Shown in pieces: positions 11,512-20,313 of a DNA stretch of 64,000 bases. This DNA comes from Dioscorea cayenensis subsp. rotundata (taxonomy: Eukaryota; Streptophyta; Magnoliopsida; Dioscoreales; Dioscoreaceae). The notes beneath the pieces are model-generated. The model did not search any database and had not been told where the DNA came from. It saw only the letters and a list, made by a program, of their open reading frames with translations. The translations under genes were made by a program, and so were the position numbers. Every line of letters begins with the position of its first letter. The stretch's first letter is position 1. The stretch covers positions 21,446,305 to 21,510,304 of the forward strand of contig NC_052488.1 in assembly GCF_009730915.1 (NCBI RefSeq), read 5' to 3'.

Positions 11512-12609
11512 ATGGTCATAAACTCAACCCACAACCTCCTCTTCCTCCTTCTCCTCCTCCTCCTCTCCAATCTCCTCACCTTCCTCCTCTTCTCCTCCCC
11601 ATCATGCCCTTCCATCCCATCCCAACCTTCACCTCCTTCACTCCCACCAGAGTTCCTCACCTTCACATCCCCTCAACCTCTCCCCTTCGGTCACAACCCC
11701 AACTTCGACTCATCCACTCTCCACCCCCCCGTCGGCCACTCTTGCACTCTCTTCCTCCCTGACCTCCTCCGCTTCTCCTCCTACCCCATCAACGGCTCCT
11801 GCCCGGACGACGAACTCCTCTCCCAAAAACTCCTTCTCCGCGGCTGCGAACCCCTTCCCCGCCGCCGCTGCCGCCCTCCTTCCCCTCCCAACTTCCCAGA
11901 ACCCTCTCCTCTCCCTCTCAGTCTTTGGTCCACCCCTCCTGACTCCTCCATCCACTGGTCCTCATACTCCTGCAAATCCTTCTCCTGCCTCATCGCCCGC
12001 AAACACCTCCCCAACTTCGACGACTGCAAGGACTGCTTCGACCTTTCCGGCCGTGAACTCTCTCGCTGGGTCACCCCCTCAACCAACCCTCTTGACTTCA
12101 CCATCGACTCCGTTCTCTCCTCTAAACCCCCCGGCACGATCCGCATCGGCCTTGACATCGGCGGTGGCTCTGGCACCTTCGCTGTTCGCATGTTGGAACG
12201 CAATGTCACTATCGTCACCACGTCCATGAACCTCAATGGCCCGTTTAACAGCTTCATTGCAGCGCGTGGTGTTGTTCCTTTGTACGTGAGTGTGTCTCAG
12301 AGGTTGCCTTTCTTTGATAATACACTTGATATTGTGCATTCCATGCATGTTTTGAGTAACTGGATTCCTACGACGTTGTTGCACTTTATTATGTTTGATG
12401 TTTATCGTGTGCTGAGACCTGGTGGGGTTTTTTGGTTGGATCATTTTTTTTTTGTGGAGGATCAGATGGAGGTGTATGTTGGGGTTATTGAGAGTGTTGG
12501 GTTTGAGAAGGTGAAATGGGTTGTGGGGAGGAAGCTTGATAGAGGACCGGAGATTAGGGAGATGTATATCTCTGCTTTGCTTGAGAAGCCGCTGAAGAAC
12601 TCTTGGTAA
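11512..12609 (+). CDS. Membrane-anchored SAM-dependent methyltransferase-like protein
   Basis: A single-exon gene of 365 aa. Residues 8-27 are a run of Leu/Phe typical of a type II signal anchor, followed by a Pro/Ser-rich, Cys-containing lumenal stem (about 30-180). The C-terminal half is a methyltransferase fold: motif I LDIGGGSGTFA begins at residue 214, an acidic/late strand region at about 270-285, and the post-motif LRPGGVFWLD at 301-310. It resembles the uncharacterised plant group that includes At1g29790, which is distantly related to Golgi pectin methyltransferase-like proteins. A Golgi location is inferred from the anchor; the substrate is unknown. The 5' half is strongly C-rich at third positions and the 3' half is not, a gradient common in monocot genes. 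ATG 11512 opens the anchor directly. Confidence 0.85.
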   Translation: MVINSTHNLLFLLLLLLLSNLLTFLLFSSPSCPSIPSQPSPPSLPPEFLTFTSPQPLPFGHNPNFDSSTLHPPVGHSCTLFLPDLLRFSSYPINGSCPDDELLSQKLLLRGCEPLPRRRCRPPSPPNFPEPSPLPLSLWSTPPDSSIHWSSYSCKSFSCLIARKHLPNFDDCKDCFDLSGRELSRWVTPSTNPLDFTIDSVLSSKPPGTIRIGLDIGGGSGTFAVRMLERNVTIVTTSMNLNGPFNSFIAARGVVPLYVSVSQRLPFFDNTLDIVHSMHVLSNWIPTTLLHFIMFDVYRVLRPGGVFWLDHFFFVEDQMEVYVGVIESVGFEKVKWVVGRKLDRGPEIREMYISALLEKPLKNSW

Positions 12610-13459
12610 TGGTACAATTATTTATGGTCCTTATCTTTTCAATTTTAATTAGCTCATGGATATTGATCAAGCCAACACAAGTGTAGAGTAGAGGGATGAA
12701 AATAAAGGAATGAGTTGTAGAGAACTGAAGAAATTGATTCATGTTTGAGTTATTTCACAGATGGCATTTGTGTTTAATTACTCATGCAAGTGGTGTTTTT
12801 ATATATATATATATATATGAACTTGTTATTATTATTTGGTGGAAAAGCTTTTTAAACTAATCAGGCACCCATGTGGCGGGTGGGAACTGGGAAGGGATAG
12901 TGCGGTTTCCCCTAACTATATATCCTGTTTATTTTAGTCATTGAGCTTTAAAAATATTAAAATATTAAGCATGAGCTCTTCTAGTCTCTATTTAATATAT
13001 ATACATAGATAGTGTTTATTTTGTCAACTTTGCTAATGAATTTTGTTAGTTTTGAACATCTCTTCACTGTCTTAGATTTTTTTTAATATATAATATATAG
13101 ATAAATCATCTTCAAATTTTCGATTGAGTGTGTTGTTTCCTATTTTTTTTTTCAATGAATTATGATTTATATATATTTATTTTTTTAAAAAAATCATCTT
13201 AATTATTTAGTCGGACTTGAATCCGACATTTTATTTAGGAGGAAAATGAATGGAAATGTAATCATTATTTTAAAAATTAATCAAAAGATCTAGTGATAAT
13301 ACTATTTATTTTTCCTAAATAAATAAATAAATAAATAACGCAGGGCAATCCTTCATTACCCATGAATCTAATTTCTACTTTGTCGAGGGTTTTACTGAGA
13401 ATTTGGCTGTCTTCCCAACTGCCAAATTCACAGCCTTAATCCATGGCGAGACGCCATTA
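12610..13459. other. Intergenic spacer
   Basis: AT-rich non-coding DNA with a short TA repeat at about 12800-12820 and a (TAAA)n run near 13318-13338. No gene or mobile element is recognised. Confidence 0.5.
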
Positions 13460-14938
13460 ATGCCCAAACGATGCTCCTCCTCCATGCTCCTTCGATCTCT
13501 CTCCTCTCGCCTCTTCTCCACCACCACCACCTCCTCCTCCTCCTCCTTCCTCTCAATCCTCCGAGAAAACCATTCAAACCCTAATCTTGAGCTCGCCCTC
13601 TCTCAATCCCCACTCCCTCTCTCCCCCTCCACCATCCAATCCGTCCTCGACTCCATCCCTTCGCTTCCCATCCCAGCCCTCCGCTTCTTCATCTGGGCCG
13701 GCCTTCACCGTTCCCACCGCCACTCCGCCTTCGCCTACGCCGCCGCCTCGCACTCCCTCCGCCTCCGCATCCACCCCGAAGCTCTCGTCCTCCTCCTCGA
13801 CTCCTATCGTCGGAACTCCGTCCCTGTCTCTCTCCGAACCTTCAAGATCATCCTCAACCTCTGCTTCCATTCCAACCTCATCAGCCCCGCACTCTCCCTC
13901 TTCAACCAAATGCCCTCCTTCGGCTGCCACCCAGACACCCCATTCTTCAACACCGTGCTCCGTCTTCTCGCCCACAACCTCGAGACCCATCACGCGAGCC
14001 TCGCTCTTAAGCTGTTTGATGAAATGCTTGCTTCGGGGCTTCGCCCCGATATCGTCACTTACGTTCTGGTAATCAAAGCGCTCTGCGCAGCCAACCAGGT
14101 CAGTGAAGCCTGCGGCATTCTCAGCCAAATGCGAGCAAACGGGTGCTCACCGAACAAGGTCGTGCTTTCCGCGTTGTTCGACGGGGCTTGCGCCGTTGGC
14201 GAGTTTGATAAAGCAATGGAAATTCTAAGCGAGATGGAGCATGCTGGTGACCCTGCTTGCTTGCCAAACGTTGTGACCTACACCTGTTTGATGAAATGGC
14301 TCTGTGAAAACAGCAAACTAGAAGACGCATTGGGGGTCTTAGACCGAATGAAAAGCAACAATTGCCGGCCAAATAGAGTCACAGTGAGAACTCTCCTCGC
14401 CGGGTTTTGCAGCCATGGCCGAGTGGGTAATGCCTATGAATTGATCGACAGAATGGTTGGAGAAGGGAGTATTTCCAGTGAGCAATGTCATAGTTTGCTA
14501 ATCATGTGTTTGTTGAGCATTGACGATTGCAATGCGGCCGAGAGAATTATGAGAACGATGCTTGAGAAGGGCCTCAGGCCGGATGCTCCGGCGAGCAATT
14601 CGTTAGTAAGGGAGCTGTGCTCGAAGAGTAGGTTTGTCGAGGCGAACCAGTTGTTCAGTGAATTGGAGGTGAATGGAGTGTTGTGCTTTAGTTCAGATGT
14701 ATACTGTAAGATTTTAGTTGGTCTTTGCAAGCATGGTTACAAAGATGAAGCATTGGTGATGGTTAGGAGAGTAGTTGAGAATGGAGTTCAGGTTGATGTT
14801 GCTTGTGCTAATGCTGTTGTTGAGTTGTTGAGAAGCATTGGTGAAGATCATTTGGCATCAGAAGTAGTGAATCTAACTGAAGTTTCTCCAAAATTGAAGG
14901 GAGATTTGGATGTGCAAGAACATCATCTTCATGTTTGA
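13460..14938 (+). CDS. P-class pentatricopeptide repeat protein
   Basis: An intronless gene of 492 aa. The N-terminus (MPKRCSSSMLLRSLSSRLF then Thr/Ser-rich) is rich in Arg, Ser and Leu and lacks acidic residues, as in a mitochondrial transit peptide. A PALRFFIWAG block follows. About nine consecutive 35-residue PPR motifs run from roughly residue 130 to the end; examples are TYVLVIKALCAANQVSEA, TYTCLMKWLCENSKLEDA and YCKILVGLCKHGYKDEA. There is no E, DYW or SMR domain, so it is P-class. Such proteins bind specific organellar transcripts; the target cannot be read from the sequence. Start choice: 13460 is the first in-frame ATG; an ATG at 13484 (MLLRSLSS) is also plausible. Confidence 0.88.
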   Translation: MPKRCSSSMLLRSLSSRLFSTTTTSSSSSFLSILRENHSNPNLELALSQSPLPLSPSTIQSVLDSIPSLPIPALRFFIWAGLHRSHRHSAFAYAAASHSLRLRIHPEALVLLLDSYRRNSVPVSLRTFKIILNLCFHSNLISPALSLFNQMPSFGCHPDTPFFNTVLRLLAHNLETHHASLALKLFDEMLASGLRPDIVTYVLVIKALCAANQVSEACGILSQMRANGCSPNKVVLSALFDGACAVGEFDKAMEILSEMEHAGDPACLPNVVTYTCLMKWLCENSKLEDALGVLDRMKSNNCRPNRVTVRTLLAGFCSHGRVGNAYELIDRMVGEGSISSEQCHSLLIMCLLSIDDCNAAERIMRTMLEKGLRPDAPASNSLVRELCSKSRFVEANQLFSELEVNGVLCFSSDVYCKILVGLCKHGYKDEALVMVRRVVENGVQVDVACANAVVELLRSIGEDHLASEVVNLTEVSPKLKGDLDVQEHHLHV

Positions 14939-15599
14939 TTCTTGTTTGTGCTAATAGACATGGTTCACTCTTAATTATTATGGACTCCATCAAAATCAAT
15001 GGAGAAAGAGAATCATCGTCGTCATGTTCAAGAATGTGAAGGAGTGTGCACTTGTTGTTTTGTTTATGACGTCAAATTTATGGGCACATTGGTTTGCCCT
15101 GAGGATTTTGTGCCATAAAATTATTAGACATTGGATGAGGATTGAGAATAAAGTGTGAAATTTAATCTATATGAATAATATTTATCTCTTCTGTTTCTTA
15201 ATTACCTTAAATAAAAACATAGGCCAAGAACGTGTTTGCATTGAGGAAACGTGTAGGCAAAACATGAAAAAAGAAGAAGAAGAAGAAGAAGAAGAAGAAT
15301 AATGTTCTGTTTGACCATTTCCATTCCTTCTTTTTCTTTCTTTTATTTTACCTCTATTTTTCAAGAATACAAAAACCATGATCTAGTGTCTGATGTCAAT
15401 GTCATAGCGTGTATCATGGACATGGACATAATACTATTTATTCCGATTGACCCAATGCCATTTTTTTCCTCTCCCAGAAATTCATTGACTTTCCTTTTTC
15501 TTTTTAGTTTATCAGTCATATATTTTGGCTTGGAAAAACTTAAATTTTCAAATTAAAACTTATTTTTGTCCAAATCTAATATTAATGAAACTTAGGAAA
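14939..15599. other. 3' flank of the PPR gene and spacer
   Basis: Non-coding. It contains an (AAG)n microsatellite at about 15270-15299 and pyrimidine-rich stretches. Short open frames here show no recognisable domain. Confidence 0.5.
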
Positions 15600-15853
15600 A
15601 TAAGGGGAAAATAATAATGTTCAAAACTGGGTGTACACGTGGCAGCATATGATTGGCTGAAATAATAATATTCAACTGTGGAAAATAAAATCAAAGTCGT
15701 TGCGAGGAAAACAGAAAAACACAATTTTTCATTCGAGCGGTCCTTTCGTCTCGGTCGGTGTCGCTATCTTGTGGACCCTAACCCTAATTTTCTGGGATCT
15801 GAGGTTCGATCTTTGGGTTTTCTCGCAGATCTGAGCATCAATTTGGAATCCCT
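15600..15853 (+). promoter_or_regulatory. Promoter and 5' leader-like sequence before the gap
   Basis: An ACACGTGGC G-box at 15635-15643 and an ATTGG (CCAAT-type) motif near 15652 precede a GC-richer leader-like stretch from about 15730. The stretch contains a telo-box type motif, ACCCTAACCCTAAT, at 15775-15788, and the typical leader phrase 'cgatctttgggttttctcg'. It is on the same strand as the BPA1 gene downstream and no other plus-strand gene intervenes, so it is the best candidate for that gene's promoter and first non-coding exon. It is cut by the gap at 15854. Confidence 0.5.
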
Positions 15854-16853
15854 NNNNNNNNNNNNNNNNNNNNNNNNNNNNNNNNNNNNNNNNNNNNNNN
15901 NNNNNNNNNNNNNNNNNNNNNNNNNNNNNNNNNNNNNNNNNNNNNNNNNNNNNNNNNNNNNNNNNNNNNNNNNNNNNNNNNNNNNNNNNNNNNNNNNNNN
16001 NNNNNNNNNNNNNNNNNNNNNNNNNNNNNNNNNNNNNNNNNNNNNNNNNNNNNNNNNNNNNNNNNNNNNNNNNNNNNNNNNNNNNNNNNNNNNNNNNNNN
16101 NNNNNNNNNNNNNNNNNNNNNNNNNNNNNNNNNNNNNNNNNNNNNNNNNNNNNNNNNNNNNNNNNNNNNNNNNNNNNNNNNNNNNNNNNNNNNNNNNNNN
16201 NNNNNNNNNNNNNNNNNNNNNNNNNNNNNNNNNNNNNNNNNNNNNNNNNNNNNNNNNNNNNNNNNNNNNNNNNNNNNNNNNNNNNNNNNNNNNNNNNNNN
16301 NNNNNNNNNNNNNNNNNNNNNNNNNNNNNNNNNNNNNNNNNNNNNNNNNNNNNNNNNNNNNNNNNNNNNNNNNNNNNNNNNNNNNNNNNNNNNNNNNNNN
16401 NNNNNNNNNNNNNNNNNNNNNNNNNNNNNNNNNNNNNNNNNNNNNNNNNNNNNNNNNNNNNNNNNNNNNNNNNNNNNNNNNNNNNNNNNNNNNNNNNNNN
16501 NNNNNNNNNNNNNNNNNNNNNNNNNNNNNNNNNNNNNNNNNNNNNNNNNNNNNNNNNNNNNNNNNNNNNNNNNNNNNNNNNNNNNNNNNNNNNNNNNNNN
16601 NNNNNNNNNNNNNNNNNNNNNNNNNNNNNNNNNNNNNNNNNNNNNNNNNNNNNNNNNNNNNNNNNNNNNNNNNNNNNNNNNNNNNNNNNNNNNNNNNNNN
16701 NNNNNNNNNNNNNNNNNNNNNNNNNNNNNNNNNNNNNNNNNNNNNNNNNNNNNNNNNNNNNNNNNNNNNNNNNNNNNNNNNNNNNNNNNNNNNNNNNNNN
16801 NNNNNNNNNNNNNNNNNNNNNNNNNNNNNNNNNNNNNNNNNNNNNNNNNNNNN
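15854..16853. other. Assembly gap (1000 N)
   Basis: A run of exactly 1000 N, the usual placeholder for a gap of unknown size. Open frames spanning it are artefacts. Confidence 0.99.
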
Positions 16854-17528
16854 TGGGTGGAAATTTCATTTCTCACTTCATATGGATGTATGGTTCAAAG
16901 ACTTGTCTACCATCTCGTTCGCTGTGTTGTAATGACTTCCGCTATGTAATGGTTCAAGGTGCAAACCACCCTTATTTATGTAATCTATTTTCTTTGTTTG
17001 TTTCGTTGCAAGCACAGAGCTACAGTGCTACAGTGCCAAGAAACACAACACTGTTCACTGTATTACACCCGGATAGCTCTACAGTGTCAACCAATGGCAC
17101 TGTTCATCCAGCCAGCCATCTCCCGGTCATCCCTAGCCGGTGCGCTCATCCAGCCTCGGTAGCGCGCACGGCAGCCCGGTCATACCGATATCCATCGGTA
17201 ATGCTCCTAGCAAGGCTTCTCGGTAACGGCCGAGTACCCACTGTCGGTAACTCGCATCCGCCACGGCGCGCACCCATGCGCCCTCTCGGTCAAGTGCCTG
17301 CGCTCACGGTCATGCGCATGCATCAATGGTCTCGGCAACAAGGTTCGGCGGGCCAATGCGCCCACCCTCAGTCATAACACTCGGCTACGCGCCAATGGAC
17401 TCGGCACCACTCGATCAGGCCATACCGGCTCGCCCTGTCGCCCTCCTGCGACCAAGGCAAAGTGCCATCCTACATGATATAAGTATCATCTTGGATGGAG
17501 ACCGTATGTAATGGCACCGACCCTTACA
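16854..17528. other. Unidentified block between the gap and the rDNA
   Basis: The first ~150 bases are AT-neutral. From about 17000 there are repeated 'ctacagtg' and 'cactgttca' phrases. From 17100 to 17520 the DNA is GC-rich with recurrent CGGT/GGTCA phrases and no stable long frame of known type. It is not 18S or spacer sequence of the familiar kind, and ends abruptly where 18S similarity begins. The phrasing resembles retroelement LTR or leader DNA, but no domain supports this. Confidence 0.4.
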
Positions 17529-17853
17529 GTAGGCCCCTATCCTACCATCGAAAGTTGATAGGGCAGAAATTTGAATGATGCGTCACCGGCACGAGGGCCG
17601 TGCGATCCGTCGAGTTATCATGAATCATCAGAACGGTGGGGCGAGCCCGCGTCGGCCTTTTATCTAATAAATGCATCCCTTCCGCAAGTCGGGGTTTGTT
17701 GCACGTTAGCTCTAGAATTACTACGGTTATGCGAGTAGCAGGTACCATCAAACAAACTATAACTAATTTAATGAGCCATTCGCAGTTTCACAGTCTGAAT
17801 TAGTTCATACTTGCACATGCATGGCTTAATCTTTGAGACAAGCATATGACTAC
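17529..17853 (-). pseudogene. Degenerate 5' fragment of 18S rRNA
   Basis: Read on the minus strand it follows plant 18S rRNA from GTAGTCATATGCTTGTCTC through AAGATTAAGCCATGCATG, GCGAATGGCTCATTAAAT and AACTCGACGGATCGCACG to GATGGTAGGATAGGGGCCTA. This is roughly nucleotides 20 to 345 of a molecule of about 1800. The first ~20 nt (the TACCTGGTTGATCCTGCC end) are absent. Internally it departs from the conserved sequence: GCTAACGTGC instead of GCTAATACGTGC, and a changed stretch after GACGCGGGCTC. It is therefore a truncated, decayed copy and cannot make a small-subunit rRNA. Confidence 0.95.
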
Positions 17854-18420
17854 GGAGGGATGGGACTCGTGCGGGTGACTGATAGATCGGGGACGACGGG
17901 GAGGAACGGCTCCTACCCCCGCGACCGATCATCAATTGGGACATCGAATCCGAGAGCGCTCCCGGCGCCCCGGCCGCGTGTCGTAAAAGGGCGCCCGTTG
18001 AGTTCCAACGGGAGCGAACCGAGTGACGGCCAGCGGGGCGGGAACAATGCCGCCGGGATCGCGGCGGACAGGCCGCTCGCCCGGAGGTGATCTAACGCTA
18101 GTATCGACCAGCCACGGTGTTCCCGCCGACGGCGGGTATCGGTAACACAAGCACAGGCCTCGCCTCCGAGGGCGGGCGCGGACGGGGACCGAATGAGGGA
18201 CGCCCTCCCGGGCCGGGTCGACGCAGAGACGTACGCCGGGCCCGCCGGGGAAAGCCCGGGTCCGACAACTCACGCGCTGACACGGTCACCCGGAGCGCCG
18301 CGCTCGCGCCACCACTGCCGGGATGCCGCTGTCGCCGGACGGCCCCGCGCTCGGCGGCGCCGGCGCGATGTCCCACGGCACGAGGCGGCGCTCCCGTGTC
18401 ATCTCCCGATCCACTTGTGT
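17854..18420 (-). other. 45S external transcribed spacer-like sequence
   Basis: GC-rich, non-coding DNA lying immediately upstream (on the minus strand) of the 18S 5' fragment. That is exactly where the 5' external transcribed spacer of a ribosomal unit sits. It passes without a break into the tandem repeats. Long open frames here are composition artefacts. Confidence 0.8.
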
Positions 18421-20298
18421 GTTTTTGATGAAACTTCACCCCTTAGGGTATTTTATGATGACAAATCCATCTGCGACGGTCCCGCGGGCGAGATTCCAAA
18501 AGTCGATCGACAGGGCAGTCCGACGCCGACGCATACTCCCCGATCGAACATTGGCTACGATCATTTAAAATCCGTGAAACTTGGCCCAGGGGGGTTTTCA
18601 TGTGATGCCAAACGATGGGGCGGGGGCGCCGGGCCAGGATGCCGCCGTCGCCCGGACGGCCCCTGCGCCGCCGGCGCGACGTCCCCCAACGGGACGGGCG
18701 CGCTCCGTGTCATCTCCCGATCCACTCGTGCGTTTTTGATGAAACTTCACCCCTTGGGGTTTTTTATGATGAAAAATCCATCATAGATGGTCCAGCGGCA
18801 AGATTCCAAAGTCGACCGACCGGCGGTCCCGACGCCGACGCATACTCCCCGGATCGAACATTGGCTACGATCATCCAAAATCCAAAAAACTTCGCCCGGG
18901 GGATTTTCATGCGATGGCAAACGATGGGGCGGGGGCGCCGGGCCTTGATGCCGCCGTCGCCAAGACGGCCCGGGCTGCGCCGACGCGACGTCCCACCACG
19001 GGACGGGCGCGCTCCGTGTCATCTCCCGATCCACTCGTGCGTTTTTGATGAAACTTCACCCCTCGGCGTTTTTTATGATGACAAATCTATCTCGCGATGG
19101 TCCTGCGGCTGAGATTCCAAAGTCGATCGACCGGCCGTCCCGACGACCGACGCATACTCCCGATCGAACATTGGCTACGGTCATCCAAAATTCCGTGAAA
19201 CTTCGCCGGGGGTTTTCATGTGATGCCAAACGATGGGGCGGGCGCTGAGGACGGGTTGCGCCCGTCGCCCGGCGGGCGCGAGTCATCGACGTCCCCCGAC
19301 GAGACGAGCGCGCTCCGTGTCATCTCCTGATCCACTCTTGAATTTTTGATGAAACTTCACTCCTTGGTATTTTTTATGATGACAAATCCATCTGGGATGT
19401 TCCCGGGGCGAGATTCCAAACTCGACCGACCGGCCGTCACGACGCATGCATACTCCCCAGATTGAACATTGGCTACGATCATTCAAAATCAGTGAAACTT
19501 CGCCCGGGGGGTTTTCATGTGATAGCAAACGATGGGGCGGGGGCACCGGGCCGGGATGCCGCCCGTGGCTCGGGACGGTCCCTGGCGGTGCGGCATGAGC
19601 GATCGTCCCACGGGATCCCGGGCGTGTTCTCAGTGTCATCTCCCGATGCACTCGTGCGTTTTTGATGAAACTTCACACCTTGGGGTTTTTTATGATGATA
19701 AATCCATCTGCGATGTTCCCGCAACAAGATTCCAAAGTCGACCGACCGGCCGTCCCGACGCCGAAGCATACTCCTCCGATCGAACATTGGCTACGGTCAT
19801 CCAAAATCGGTGAAACTTCGCCCGGGAAGTTTTCATGTGATGCCAAACGATGGGGCGGGGGCGCCGGGACGGGATGCCGCCGTCGCTCGGACGGCTCCCG
19901 CGCGTGACGCGTCCAACGACGGGACGGGCGCGCGCTCCGTGTCATCTCCTCGATCCACTCGTGCGTTTTTGATGAAACTTCACCCCTTGGGGTTTTTTAT
20001 GATGACAAATCCATCTGCGATGGTCCCGCTGAGAGATTCCAAAGTCGATCGACCGGCCGTCCCGACGCCGACGCATACTCCCAGATCGAACATTGGCTAC
20101 GATCATCCAAAAACTGCAGAGACTTCGCCTGGGGTTTTCGCGATGCAAACGATCGGGGCGGGGGCCCGGCTGATGCCGCCGTCACGGACGTGCCCCGTGG
20201 CGGCGCTGGCCGCCGACGCCCCACGACGGACGGGCACGCTCCGTGTCATCTCGATCCACTCGTGCGCTTTTGATGAAATCTCGCCTCGTGGATTTTTC
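18421..20298 (-). repeat. ETS/IGS tandem subrepeats, ~300-bp units
   Basis: Six full units and one partial begin with 'gtttttgatgaaacttcac' or a variant near 18421, 18732, 19041, 19342, 19658 and 19965, with a partial at 20266; spacings run 301-316 bp. Each carries 'cgaacattggctacgatcat' and 'ccaaacgatggggcgggg'. Subrepeats upstream of 18S are a known feature of plant rDNA spacers. Within a unit the sequences after 'gaaacttcacccc' and after 'gaaacttcgcccg' resemble each other, so a unit is probably an old dimer of ~150 bp. No Pol I promoter (TATATAAGGG-like) is recognised at the right end. Confidence 0.9.
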
Positions 20299-20313
20299 GG
20301 CAAGCGTCTATCA

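Noticed and set aside
11710-12444. Minus-strand frames of 81-158 codons
   Set aside because: Shadows of the methyltransferase-like gene on the plus strand, with low-complexity Arg/Gly/Glu content.
13574-14128. Minus-strand 184-codon frame and plus-strand 161-codon Ser/Pro frame
   Set aside because: Shadows of the PPR gene; composition is low complexity and no family is recognised.
15678-16949. Open frames of 343-423 codons across the gap, on both strands
   Set aside because: They consist almost wholly of N; they are gap artefacts.
17100-17520. Possible continuation of 18S beyond the fragment
   Set aside because: The expected next 18S sequence (GGTGGTGACGGGTGACGGAG) is absent on either strand.
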